From: Bacilli bacterium
GTDB lineage: Bacteria; Bacillota_I; Bacilli_A; RF39; UBA660
Direction of reading: 5' to 3'
DNA: 47,747 nucleotides
NCBI GenBank assembly: GCA_017459425.1
Contig: JAFUCZ010000030.1
Coordinates: forward strand, 147,651-195,397
Each line of letters starts with the position of its first letter. Position 1 is the stretch's first letter. The position numbers and the translations under genes were made by a program. The notes under the pieces were generated by a model, which worked only from the letters and a program-made list of their open reading frames with translations, had not been told where the DNA came from and ran no database searches. Positions 33,589 through 42,354 of this stretch are shown piece by piece.

Positions 33589-33603
33589 TATAGAAGGTGT
33601 AGT

Positions 33604-34098
33604 ATGAAGAAGAAAATAGTGATTAGTTTTTTTATAATTTTTTTAATAATGATTGTTGGACTTTTATTATTAAAAATAACTCTTAATAGTTTCTATAATA
33701 AAGAATTTAATAAATTTGACTATGATAAAGCAAAAAAAATAACAATAAAATATTTAAATAAGAATGAAGAACAACTTAAAAAAATAGCTGAAGAATTATA
33801 CGAAAATAAATCTTCTATTGAAAATCCATTGGAAAATGCAAGATATGTTGGATATTATTATGATGACCGCTTAAATTATGAGAGTAAAGAAGAATATGTT
33901 AAATTTGATATTGATGCACAAGGAATGTTAGGTGGACAATACTATGGGTTAATATATTCTAAAAATAATCATGATGGATTGATAAAAAATAAAGAAATTA
34001 GTGGTAATAACATATTTATTAGACAAAAAATAAAAGATAACTGGTACTTTTACTATGATGACTATGATGGGAAAGTGGATGTTAAAAAAATAAAATAA
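33604..34098 (+). CDS. Membrane-anchored protein of unknown function
   Basis: The 164-residue protein has one N-terminal helix (about 4-24, VISFFIIFLIMIVGLLLL). The outer domain contains FDYDKAKKITIKYLNKNEEQ and a Tyr/Asp-rich end, DNWYFYYDDYDGKVD. Similar short anchored proteins occur in Firmicutes cargo regions, but I cannot name a family. RBS: AGAAGGTG. Confidence 0.62.
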   Translation: MKKKIVISFFIIFLIMIVGLLLLKITLNSFYNKEFNKFDYDKAKKITIKYLNKNEEQLKKIAEELYENKSSIENPLENARYVGYYYDDRLNYESKEEYVKFDIDAQGMLGGQYYGLIYSKNNHDGLIKNKEISGNNIFIRQKIKDNWYFYYDDYDGKVDVKKIK

Positions 34099-34123
34099 TG
34101 TATTGAAAGTGAGAGATTTGATT

Positions 34124-34819
34124 ATGTCAAAATTATTAAATTTTATATCAACTATAAGTTGTATTATTGCGATAGTTCTATTATATAGTTTTATAACTAT
34201 TACTGAAGGATTTTATTTTAATGGTTCTATTGTCTTACTATTTTTATTGATGTTATTAAATCCTATTGCAAATATATTTAGATTAAACAAAAAAATTATA
34301 AGTAATCCTATATTTCATATTTTTGTTATAGGTTCTACTACATATACATCATATCTATTAATAAATAGTATTATGTCATACATAAATAATTCAAAGGGTG
34401 TGGTTGATAAAACAATTGCACTTAATACATCAAGATTGTTTTTTTATGATAAACTTATATATATTTTGATTGTGATATTTATATCATTAATAATACCATT
34501 TTTGTTTAAAAAAGAAAAAGTTAAATCAGATAAAGATAATTCTATAATGATGCTATTAATAATACTAATAACATCTATTGTTCCTTTAATAAGCAATGAA
34601 ATAGGAACGATGGGCATAATATCTGCTGGTTTTAATATAACTCAAGTTATATTTACTATAATAATATTATTTAAATTAAGAAGTTTAAATACTGCAAGTG
34701 AATTGCAAAAGTATTATTTCATATTAATGCTAACATCTTTAGTATCCTTGAATCCAATTTCGCTTGTTTTATCAGCATATATATTTGTTCAATTAGATAC
34801 TTTTGGTTTACATATATAA
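34124..34819 (+). CDS. Polytopic membrane protein
   Basis: The 231-residue protein has about six or seven hydrophobic helices and almost no soluble domain. A lysine-rich loop, LFKKEKVKSDKDNS, lies near residues 123-137. The start at 34124 follows AAAGTGAGAG. No transporter motif is recognised. Function unknown. Confidence 0.62.
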   Translation: MSKLLNFISTISCIIAIVLLYSFITITEGFYFNGSIVLLFLLMLLNPIANIFRLNKKIISNPIFHIFVIGSTTYTSYLLINSIMSYINNSKGVVDKTIALNTSRLFFYDKLIYILIVIFISLIIPFLFKKEKVKSDKDNSIMMLLIILITSIVPLISNEIGTMGIISAGFNITQVIFTIIILFKLRSLNTASELQKYYFILMLTSLVSLNPISLVLSAYIFVQLDTFGLHI

Positions 34820-34842
34820 GGTTAATAATTAAGAGGTAAAAT

Positions 34843-35304
34843 ATGAAAGAGATTAATACATATATGAATTTATTAAATAAAACTAATATAATCAGAGTAC
34901 CCGTAAATATAAGTATAAATAAAACAGAAGGAAAAGAAATTATTGAAATATCGTTGATATATAATAATGTGGAATATATTGGTGTTGGTTCAGAATGGTT
35001 ATGGGAAGATGCTTTTACAGATTTACAAAGGAAACTTCCTAAAGATGTAAAACTATTATGCTGTATGACATGCAGGTATGGTAATATGTGTCCTTTTGGA
35101 AATGAACCAAGAGAATTGTATTGTACAAAAAAGAGAAATGTAAGTAATAAAAATCAATTGGCAGAATTATTTAATGAAGATAAAATAAATCAAGATAATA
35201 AAGTATATTGTGATTATTATTGCGACGATTATGAAGAACAAGATATCAGTAATTATACATATAATGATTATTTATATTATTTAAATAGGAGAGAAGAAAA
35301 ATGA
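34843..35304 (+). CDS. Cysteine-rich protein (DUF6304-like)
   Basis: The 153-residue protein has an N-terminal beta part (RVPVNISINKTEGKEIIEIS). A Cys cluster, LLCCMTCRYGNMCPFGNEP then LYCTKKRN, looks metal-binding and resembles what I recall of DUF6304 proteins. The acidic tail has two more Cys (CDYYCDDY). It overlaps the next gene by four bases. Function unknown. Confidence 0.6.
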   Translation: MKEINTYMNLLNKTNIIRVPVNISINKTEGKEIIEISLIYNNVEYIGVGSEWLWEDAFTDLQRKLPKDVKLLCCMTCRYGNMCPFGNEPRELYCTKKRNVSNKNQLAELFNEDKINQDNKVYCDYYCDDYEEQDISNYTYNDYLYYLNRREEK

Positions 35305-36593
35305 ATGAGAAATCAGAAAATGAAGAAATCAATTTTAAAGTTCTAAAAAATAAATATATACAAACTTTTTTTAATGACCTAACAGAAGGGGATAAAAAGA
35401 GAATATATTTTAACGATTACATTTGGCATGCTTTTACATATGGTATAATTCCTTGTACTGAGGGATATGATGCTGTAAAAGAATTTGAAAAAAGAAATCA
35501 AAATGATGTATATGTTATTTCAATGTATAGTGGAATAGTTGAAGAAAGAAAAAATCTTACATATGAAGAATTATTAAGAATGAGATATATGAATTCAACA
35601 TATAATGACTGCTTTGTAGTTGATAAGAATTTCAGATGGACTTTTATTTTTACTCATGAAACTTTACCAGATGAAGATATTGCAAAACAAATTATGCAAA
35701 ATAAAATAGAAGGAAACGAAGTACCATATTATATTGGACCATTCTTTAAGTCTTTAGATAATGATTTCATTGAAAAAGCAATAGATAATACATTAAATAA
35801 TGAAAAATTTATAGTAAATAAGTTTAGACCAGATAAATATAATGAACTTATTGAATATTGTTTCAAAAACAGCGATTATTTTTCATTGACGAAATATAAT
35901 GATCAATATTATATTTCAACAGAAAATATAATTAGATATATTTTGGATGATAAAAAAATCACGAATGATGAAATTCTAAATGATAATATAGACGAATTGA
36001 GTCGTAAATTAGATAAACTATATAAAGAAAATATAACAATCTATAAGATAAAACTGCTACAACAACTTCATATTTTTGAAAGCAATCTAAAGTATTACAA
36101 CAAATTCAAATCTCGTAATGGTATTAATTACTCTGAAAAGAATATAAAAAAAATAAAGGATGTTCTTGTATTAATACAAAATGGTGAGTTTAAAGAAACA
36201 ATAGATAATTCAAATTGGCTTTTTTATACAATAAGAAATTATAAATACAATAAAATTATTTCTAAATTTATAGAGAAAACTAAAAATTTAATATATTCTA
36301 TTGAAGAAAAAAAAGGTTTATGGAATGATGAAAATGAAGTATATATTACAATATATAAGTTTAAAAAATGTGATGAAACAAAAAAATTACTTTTACAAGA
36401 TTTTGATAATATATATTGTTGGGCTTTTCCCGATACTTTAGAGGATCTATGCTTTTATAGAAATGATGAATTTTGGTTTAGTTCAATTTCTCACGAACAA
36501 GAATGTTATATAAAACCAAAAGATGAAATTGAAGAAGAATATATAAAATCTTTAGCAATTGATACTACTGATAATGATTCAGATATGCAATAA
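35301..36593 (+). CDS. DUF4275 domain protein with helical C-terminal extension
   Basis: The first about 125 residues resemble DUF4275: IYFNDYIWHAFTYG, then NDVYVISMYSG and CFVVDKNFRWTFIFTHE. This domain is found in small uncharacterised Bacillota proteins. Here it is followed by about 300 more residues (430 in all), helical and Lys/Asn-rich, so this is a longer architecture than a lone DUF4275 protein. It is coupled to the preceding gene by four bases. Function unknown. Confidence 0.65.
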   Translation: MNEKSENEEINFKVLKNKYIQTFFNDLTEGDKKRIYFNDYIWHAFTYGIIPCTEGYDAVKEFEKRNQNDVYVISMYSGIVEERKNLTYEELLRMRYMNSTYNDCFVVDKNFRWTFIFTHETLPDEDIAKQIMQNKIEGNEVPYYIGPFFKSLDNDFIEKAIDNTLNNEKFIVNKFRPDKYNELIEYCFKNSDYFSLTKYNDQYYISTENIIRYILDDKKITNDEILNDNIDELSRKLDKLYKENITIYKIKLLQQLHIFESNLKYYNKFKSRNGINYSEKNIKKIKDVLVLIQNGEFKETIDNSNWLFYTIRNYKYNKIISKFIEKTKNLIYSIEEKKGLWNDENEVYITIYKFKKCDETKKLLLQDFDNIYCWAFPDTLEDLCFYRNDEFWFSSISHEQECYIKPKDEIEEEYIKSLAIDTTDNDSDMQ

Positions 36594-36617
36594 TTAAAGG
36601 TTTAGGTGGTGAAATAT

Positions 36618-37193
36618 ATGAGAACTATTATTGGATATATAATAAATATGCTTCCTTATATGATATTAGCAATACCAATTTATTTAATTGTAAGAGGCAT
36701 TATTATTAAAAAACATAATAAGAAAATAAATCTATATCATGAATTAACATTATTTATTTTTGTACTATTTATAGTTGGATTGTTTTCACAAACTATAATT
36801 CCAAAATTTGAATTTGGAGTTAATGGTTTTGGCATTGTAAAAAATGGCGTACATAAAACAAATTTAATTCCTTTTAGAGTATTATTTGAAACATATAGAG
36901 AAGTATTTATAAATGGTTATATTGAATATTTTTTAATTAATTTTTTAGGTAATATAATTTTATTTATTCCATTTGGATTTGTTATTCCATTGTTATGGAA
37001 TGTCTCTAATAGAAAGGTAATAGTAATTGGAGCTTGCATATCATTTTTTATAGAAATAAGTCAATTACTATTGGCAAGGGGAACAGATGTGGATGATTTG
37101 ATTTTAAATACTTCAGGAGTTATACTTGGATTATTATTATATAAACTACTATATAAAAAAAATTATAAAATTATGGATAAGTTTAAAATATAA
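36618..37193 (+). CDS. VanZ-like membrane protein
   Basis: The 191-residue protein has about five membrane helices and the VanZ signature: INFLGNIILFIPFGFVIPLL, then FFIEISQLLLARGTDVDDLI and LNTSGVILG. VanZ-family proteins are linked to low-level teicoplanin resistance in one case, but most have unknown roles. ATG 36618 follows TTTAGGTGG. It sits inside the cargo run. Confidence 0.85.
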   Translation: MRTIIGYIINMLPYMILAIPIYLIVRGIIIKKHNKKINLYHELTLFIFVLFIVGLFSQTIIPKFEFGVNGFGIVKNGVHKTNLIPFRVLFETYREVFINGYIEYFLINFLGNIILFIPFGFVIPLLWNVSNRKVIVIGACISFFIEISQLLLARGTDVDDLILNTSGVILGLLLYKLLYKKNYKIMDKFKI

Positions 37194-37216
37194 TATTTTA
37201 AGAAAGTAGGATGGCT

Positions 37217-38074
37217 ATGAAAAAGAAAGTATTAATATATTCTATTATTGGTTTATTAGTTATTGTAGGAATAGTATTTTGTAATTATCTATCAAAGCAT
37301 AAATCAAATGATAGTAAAAATGAAATTATACAAACTATAAAAAAATATGAAAAATCAATAGATAATACAATGTTTAAACTTGATATTCCAAATGATTGGA
37401 ATTATGAAGAACTAGAGAAAAATGAAGAAAATGATTTTTATAAATTTGCCTTAAAAATCTATAAGTCTAATAAAGATAAATATGCTGTTTTATATTTATA
37501 TCGTCAATCATTTGGTGTTTGTGGAACAGGTAGAACAGATGAACAAATTAAATTGAATAATGGTAATAAAGCTACTATTGGATATTATAATGATAATGAA
37601 GTATGGCAAGATATATCTTTTTATGAACAAAACGATAATATTGCAATTATAAATTATGGATTAGATATTAATGAGTCAAAAGAACTTTTGAACTTTATAA
37701 AGACTATAGATATTAATGAAGAAAAAGAGATTTCTTTATCACTTAAAGAAGAAACATTAACTTCAATGGGTGCAACATTCATTTTAAAAAATAATTCTAA
37801 TAAAGAATATGATTATGGTTCAGATTATTATATAGAATATAAGCATAATGATAATTGGAACGAAATACAATTAGATGAACCATTATCTTGGAATTCTATA
37901 GCTTATGTAATTAAGCCAGGTGATGAACAAGAAATTAATATTAATTGGTCTTATGGCTATGGTGAATTAAAAACTGGTATATACAGATTAGTAAAAAAGG
38001 TATCTAAAGTTGATGATAAACCAATTGATGAATCAAAAATTATATATTTATATTCAGAATTTGAAATAAGATAA
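37217..38074 (+). CDS. Membrane-anchored protein with C-terminal Ig-like domain
   Basis: The 285-residue protein has one N-terminal helix (about 4-24) without a clear lipobox. A middle region contains one Cys (FGVCGTGRTD). The C-terminal about 100 residues look like a Big_14-type Ig fold: ISLSLKEETLTSMGATFILK, WNSIAYVIKPGDEQEININ, GELKTGIYRLVKKV. It is the last gene before the right end of the element and ends within a terminator. Confidence 0.68.
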   Translation: MKKKVLIYSIIGLLVIVGIVFCNYLSKHKSNDSKNEIIQTIKKYEKSIDNTMFKLDIPNDWNYEELEKNEENDFYKFALKIYKSNKDKYAVLYLYRQSFGVCGTGRTDEQIKLNNGNKATIGYYNDNEVWQDISFYEQNDNIAIINYGLDINESKELLNFIKTIDINEEKEISLSLKEETLTSMGATFILKNNSNKEYDYGSDYYIEYKHNDNWNEIQLDEPLSWNSIAYVIKPGDEQEININWSYGYGELKTGIYRLVKKVSKVDDKPIDESKIIYLYSEFEIR

Positions 38075-38098
38075 GTTTATATAATTTATCTTTTTTTT
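38069..38098 (+). terminator. Terminator at the end of the cargo genes
   Basis: AGATAA and TTATCT pair around an 11-base loop and are followed by eight T. It overlaps the stop of the preceding gene. Confidence 0.65.
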
Positions 38099-38130
38099 CA
38101 TGGTAAAATAGCTTTTTTTCTATTAAATAA

Positions 38131-38214
38131 TTTTGGACAACTAATTTTTAATAAAGTTGGCGGAAAAGTTGGCGAAAAATTCAAAAAAACCCAAAAAAAT
38201 GCACTTTTGGACAA
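38131..38214 (+). repeat. Direct repeats near the right element end (possible integrase arm sites)
   Basis: AAAGTTGGCG occurs at 38153-38162 and again at 38165-38174, a 12-base tandem period. TTTTGGACAA occurs at 38131-38140 and 38205-38214, flanking them. Such short direct repeats beside an attachment core are typical arm-type sites for tyrosine integrases. This stretch, 38099-38270, contains no gene. Confidence 0.5.
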
Positions 38215-38270
38215 AAAAATAACCCTTATTTTTAAAGGATTTTAAATACTTTTATAAAAATGTTAGAGTT

Positions 38271-38315
38271 CTCTCAAGGCAACATTCACGAGTTCGAATC
38301 TCGTACGGATCACCA
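38271..38315 (+). pseudogene. 3' half of a tRNA-Glu(CTC): probable attachment-site remnant
   Basis: From the anticodon loop onward the sequence is tRNA: loop CTCTCAA (anticodon CTC), stem GGCAA, variable CATTC, T-arm ACGAG-TTCGAAT-CTCGT, acceptor ACGGATC, then ACCA. Upstream of the loop the bases (TTAGAGTT) do not pair with GGCAA, and there is no 5' half. So tRNA similarity begins exactly at the anticodon loop, where tRNA-targeting integrases often cross over. It does not fit the 5' half of the tRNA at 26873. It is best read as the right attachment site of an element whose left end is outside the window. Confidence 0.75.
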
Positions 38316-38325
38316 TTATGTATTT

Positions 38326-38347
38326 AACTAGATTAATCTAGTTTTTT
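38326..38347 (+). terminator. Terminator of the original tRNA-Glu
   Basis: AACTAGA-TTAA-TCTAGTT plus T-run, ten bases after the tRNA fragment. It likely belongs to the disrupted tRNA gene and marks chromosomal DNA. Confidence 0.75.
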
Positions 38348-38374
38348 AAAAATATGTATATTTTTGAATAGTAT

Positions 38375-38397
38375 AAAACAGCTAATTGCTGTTTTTA
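38375..38397 (+). terminator. Second terminator upstream of gpmI
   Basis: AAACAGC and GCTGTTT pair around TAATT, followed by T residues. It isolates gpmI from upstream transcription. Confidence 0.65.
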
Positions 38398-38446
38398 ATT
38401 TTCATAAAATGTGTTAAAATGATAATATAGTAATATTGGAGGTCAT

Positions 38447-39946
38447 ATGAAAAAAACAATTTTATTATGTATTATGGATGGTTGTGGAATAAGAAAAGAA
38501 GATAAAGGGAATGCTTTTGAAATGGCTGACAAGCCTAATTTTAATTATTTGTTAAATAAATATCCTAATTGTACAATTGAAGCTAGTGGTGAGGCAGTTG
38601 GACTTCCTAAAGGTGTTATGGGAAATAGTGAAGTAGGTCATTTAAATATGGGCGCTGGACGTGTAGTATATCAACCACTTGAATTAATTAATAGAAGTAT
38701 TGAAGATGAATCATTTTATCAAAAACCCGAATTATTAAAAGTAATAAATCATGTTAAAGAAAACAAATCAAATTTACATATAATGGGACTTCTTAGTGAT
38801 GGTGGAGTTCATTCGCATATTAATCACTTAATGGCTATACTTGATATGTGTAAAAAACAACAACTTAAAAATGTTTACTTACATGTATTTACTGATGGTA
38901 GAGATGTTTCGCCAACGAGTTCTTATTCATATATAAAACAAGTACAAAAGAAATTAGATGAAATTGGGTTTGGTAAAATAGCTAGTATATCAGGTAGATA
39001 TTATGCGATGGATAGAGATAATAATTATGACAGATTAAAAAAAGCTTATGATGTTATTGTTAATGGAATAGGGCAAATATATAATAATATTGAACAGTAT
39101 ATTAGTGATAACTATAAAAATAATATTACTGATGAATTTTTATTACCAGCACGATTTGAAAATATAAGTGTTAATGATAATGATGGTGTAATTGGTTTTA
39201 ATTTTAGAAAAGATAGATTTAGAGAACTTTTTACAGCATTAACTAATAAAGATTTTAATGATATGGACGTTAAAAGATTAAATAATTTAAGTGTCGTTAC
39301 TATGATGCCTGTGGTAGGGTCTGTGAAATGTCCACATATTTTTGATGATTTAGATTTAAATAATATTTTAGGCAAAGTTTTAAATGATTATAATTTGTCA
39401 CAACTTAGAATTGCTGAAACAGAAAAATATGCTCATGTTACTTTCTTTTTCGATGGTGGTAAAGAAATTGACTATAATCATGAAAAGAAAATATTGATAC
39501 CTAGTCCTAAAGTCGCTACATATGATTTAAAGCCAGAAATGAGTGCTGATTTAATAACTGAAAAGTTAATTCCAGAAATTGGTAAATTTGATGTTATTAT
39601 ATTAAATTTTGCTAATGGCGATATGGTAGGACACACTGGAGTAATTGATGCTTGTGTTAAAGCAGTTGAAGTTATTGATAATAATTTGGGTAAAATATAT
39701 AAGAAAATTAAAGAAGTTAATGGTATTATGTTGATAACTGCAGATCATGGTAATTGTGAAGAAATGTTAACAAAAGATAATAAACCAATGACAGCTCATA
39801 CTACTAATTTAGTTAGGTTGATAGTAACTAAAGAAGGTTTAAATTTAAATAATGGAAAACTAGCAGATATTGCACCAACTATTTTAGATTTGTTAAATGT
39901 AAAAAAACCTGATGAAATGACAGGTAATAGTTTAATTGTTAAATAA
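38447..39946 (+). CDS. gpmI: 2,3-bisphosphoglycerate-independent phosphoglycerate mutase
   Basis: The 499-residue enzyme interconverts 3- and 2-phosphoglycerate in glycolysis using two Mn ions. The metal ligand Asp is in CIMDGCG (D11), the catalytic Ser in GNSEVGHLNMGAG (S61), and HVFTDGRDVSP and SGRYYAMDRDNN are conserved. The C-terminal metal sites are in ANGDMVGHTG and ITADHGNCE. Length is normal (about 510). It is the first clear housekeeping gene and so fixes the chromosomal side of the element boundary. RBS: TGGAGGT. Confidence 0.97.
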   Translation: MKKTILLCIMDGCGIRKEDKGNAFEMADKPNFNYLLNKYPNCTIEASGEAVGLPKGVMGNSEVGHLNMGAGRVVYQPLELINRSIEDESFYQKPELLKVINHVKENKSNLHIMGLLSDGGVHSHINHLMAILDMCKKQQLKNVYLHVFTDGRDVSPTSSYSYIKQVQKKLDEIGFGKIASISGRYYAMDRDNNYDRLKKAYDVIVNGIGQIYNNIEQYISDNYKNNITDEFLLPARFENISVNDNDGVIGFNFRKDRFRELFTALTNKDFNDMDVKRLNNLSVVTMMPVVGSVKCPHIFDDLDLNNILGKVLNDYNLSQLRIAETEKYAHVTFFFDGGKEIDYNHEKKILIPSPKVATYDLKPEMSADLITEKLIPEIGKFDVIILNFANGDMVGHTGVIDACVKAVEVIDNNLGKIYKKIKEVNGIMLITADHGNCEEMLTKDNKPMTAHTTNLVRLIVTKEGLNLNNGKLADIAPTILDLLNVKKPDEMTGNSLIVK

Positions 39947-40001
39947 TAAGTAATATAAAAATTTTCAACAAAATTTCACATTATTTTTGATATTGTCATG
40001 A

Positions 40002-40007
40002 TATAAT
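40002..40007 (+). promoter_or_regulatory. Extended -10 promoter of the beta-helix surface protein
   Basis: TGATATAAT (TGnTATAAT) lies 21 bases before the start codon. No good -35 is seen. Confidence 0.5.
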
Positions 40008-40027
40008 AAAAAAAATAAGGAGGGAAT

Positions 40028-41464
40028 ATGAAAAGGAATAAATTAATTATTTCATTAATAATTTTTACAATTGTACCTAGTTTAGTTTTAGCAGAACCAC
40101 CTGCACCACCAAGTGGGGGCATGGGAGGTAATATACCAGGTGGTAAAAGTTCATCTTCAGTTTCATATAAAGGAAATACTGAATTAAGTAGTAATACTGA
40201 AGAATCTAATAAAACATATTCTAGTACTACAGGCGGAGAAAATGCACTACTTGTATCTAGTGGAACTAGTACTATTAATAGTTGTACTGTTACTAAATCA
40301 GGTGATGAATCAGATGAAAATTCAGATTTTTATGGAACTAATGCTGGTATTTTTGTATATAATGGAGCAACTTTAAATATAAAGGGTGGTACTGTTACAA
40401 CAAATGGCAGTCATGCTAATGGAGTATTTTCATATGATACAGGTATTATTAATATAAGCGATGTTACCATAAATACTACTGGTAATAATTCAGGTGGTGT
40501 TATGGTTACAGGTGGAGGTACTTTAAATGCTACTAATTTAAAAGTAAAAACAACCGGTAATTCGTCTGCTGCTATTAGAAGTGATAGAGGTGGCGGAAAT
40601 TTAACTGTAACTGGTGGTAATTATGAAACTAGTGGAGTTGGATCTCCTAGCATATATTCAACTGCTAATATTGTTGTAAATAATGCAACGCTTACTTCAA
40701 CTTCATCAGAAGGTGTTGTAGTAGAAGGTAAAAATAGTGTAACACTTAATAATGTAAGTTTAACTGATACAAATAATACTTTAAATGGAAATTCTGAAAC
40801 TTATAAAAATATATTTTTATATCAATCTATGAGTGGAGATGCAGATGAAGGTGAAGCGGTTTTTACAGCTACTAATTCAAATATTACTACAAATAAAGGC
40901 GATACAATATTTGTAACTAATACTACAGCAACTATTAATTTAGAAAATAATACTATTGTAAATAATGATGGTGATTTTTTAAGGATTCAAACAGGTAAAT
41001 GGGGTAATAGTGGATCTAATGGTGGAGATGTTACACTTAATTTAACTAATCAAAAAGTAAATGGTAATATTATTGTTGATAGTATCTCAACACTTAATAT
41101 GAATTTAACAAATGGTAGTGTATTTATTGGTTCTATTGATTTTGATAATCAAGCTAAAAATATTAAATTAACTTTATCTAGTGATTCGGTTATTTCTTTA
41201 ACAAAAGATTCATATATTGATTCACTTGAAAATGAAGTAAGTGATAATTCAAATATTTATTTAAATGGGTATAAATTATATGTAAATGGTAAAGAAACTA
41301 ATGGTAATACCGGTACTTATCAAGAAAAAACTGAGCAAAATTTGATTAGTACTAATGAAGAATCTGAAACTACTCAAAAAAATTATAATTATATATATAT
41401 AATTGAAATTTCTGTAATTGTTGTAGGAAGTGCACTTATTTTGATATTAAAAAAGAGAAAATAA
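40028..41464 (+). CDS. Secreted beta-helix surface protein with C-terminal membrane anchor
   Basis: The 478-residue protein has a signal peptide (about 1-22, ending LVLAEPP) and a Pro/Gly-rich segment (PPAPPSGGMGGNIPGG). A long Asn/Thr/Ser/Gly-rich region of short irregular repeats (LNIKGGTVTTNG, INISDVTINTTG, LNATNLKVKTTG) then indicates a right-handed parallel beta-helix. One C-terminal hydrophobic helix and KKRK anchor it in the membrane; there is no LPXTG. Such proteins are often adhesins. RBS: AGGAGGG. Confidence 0.8.
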   Translation: MKRNKLIISLIIFTIVPSLVLAEPPAPPSGGMGGNIPGGKSSSSVSYKGNTELSSNTEESNKTYSSTTGGENALLVSSGTSTINSCTVTKSGDESDENSDFYGTNAGIFVYNGATLNIKGGTVTTNGSHANGVFSYDTGIINISDVTINTTGNNSGGVMVTGGGTLNATNLKVKTTGNSSAAIRSDRGGGNLTVTGGNYETSGVGSPSIYSTANIVVNNATLTSTSSEGVVVEGKNSVTLNNVSLTDTNNTLNGNSETYKNIFLYQSMSGDADEGEAVFTATNSNITTNKGDTIFVTNTTATINLENNTIVNNDGDFLRIQTGKWGNSGSNGGDVTLNLTNQKVNGNIIVDSISTLNMNLTNGSVFIGSIDFDNQAKNIKLTLSSDSVISLTKDSYIDSLENEVSDNSNIYLNGYKLYVNGKETNGNTGTYQEKTEQNLISTNEESETTQKNYNYIYIIEISVIVVGSALILILKKRK

Positions 41465-41487
41465 ACTTGTTGTATCAAGTTTTTTTC
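41464..41487 (+). terminator. Terminator after the beta-helix gene
   Basis: AACTTG and CAAGTT pair around TTGTAT, followed by a T-run. Confidence 0.75.
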
Positions 41488-41537
41488 TTGTGTTTTTATT
41501 TATATAATGGTATTATAATTTAGGTTTTGGTGATAGT

Positions 41538-42281
41538 ATGTTTTTTGATAGTAAAGAAAAATTGATGGATTTTTTAAAATATAATTTGACTTTTATTGGA
41601 AGTGGAAGTCAAGGTGAATGTTATCTTAATGTAAAAAACAATACTGTGTATAAAATATTTCTTTCTTATATTGAGGATAGTATTTGTTATAATAAAAAAG
41701 AGGATATATTAAAATTTAGTAACATTAATAATAAAACATTTTTATTTGCAAATGATGTAGTTATGGTAAATGATGATGTTGTTGGATATATATCTAAATA
41801 TGTGAATGCAACAAATTTATATAAAATAAATCCTTTGAATGTCAATTTGAATAATTTTGAAAAATTAGTAAGTAGTTCATTAAATGATGTTGATAATATT
41901 TCAGAAAAATCAATTAGATTGTATGATATTCCATACAATATTCTTTTAGGAAGAAAATTATATGTGACTGATTTTGATGAATTTAATTATGTAGATATTG
42001 ATACTCAAAAATTAAAAAATTTTAACTATCATGCATTTAATATAGAACTTTTTTGGTTTTTAGTAGATGGTTATTTTGATGAATTAGTAAATGATAATAA
42101 TGAATTAAAAGAAATGTATAAAAATAAAGAAAATATAATTTTATTTTTAAAAATGTATAGAAAAGTATTAAGTGAATATGTTGGATTTGATATAGATAAA
42201 TTAAATAAATGTAAAAAGTATTTAAATAAAAGAGTATCTTTAAAAGAACCTATTTATCAAAGAATAATAAAAAGTAGATGA
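41538..42281 (+). CDS. Kinase-fold-like protein
   Basis: The 247-residue protein shows traces of the protein-kinase fold. There is a glycine loop, FIGSGSQGECYL (about 19-30), a strand with Lys, NTVYKIFL (K39), and a DFDEFNYVD segment in the place of the metal-binding DFG. The HRD catalytic loop is not recognised. Either it is a divergent or inactive kinase, or an aminoglycoside-phosphotransferase relative. A promoter TATAAT (41514-41519) and terminators on both sides show it is monocistronic. Confidence 0.6.
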   Translation: MFFDSKEKLMDFLKYNLTFIGSGSQGECYLNVKNNTVYKIFLSYIEDSICYNKKEDILKFSNINNKTFLFANDVVMVNDDVVGYISKYVNATNLYKINPLNVNLNNFEKLVSSSLNDVDNISEKSIRLYDIPYNILLGRKLYVTDFDEFNYVDIDTQKLKNFNYHAFNIELFWFLVDGYFDELVNDNNELKEMYKNKENIILFLKMYRKVLSEYVGFDIDKLNKCKKYLNKRVSLKEPIYQRIIKSR

Positions 42282-42284
42282 AAT

Positions 42285-42309
42285 ATCAAAATAGTTTTGA
42301 TGTTTTTTT
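42285..42309 (+). terminator. Terminator after the kinase-like gene
   Basis: ATCAAAA and TTTTGAT form a perfect seven-base stem with TAG loop, followed by GTTTTTTT. Confidence 0.8.
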
Positions 42310-42354
42310 CTTGAATAAAAAAAATAAATATGCTAAACTTTTTTTAGTGATATT

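Noticed and set aside
26873-38315. Model in which the tRNA at 26873 is the rebuilt left attachment site and 38271-38315 its displaced 3' half
   Set aside because: The displaced half (GGCAA, ACGGATC) cannot pair with the 5' half at 26873 (CAAGA, GGCCTGT), so the two do not come from one tRNA unless strongly diverged.
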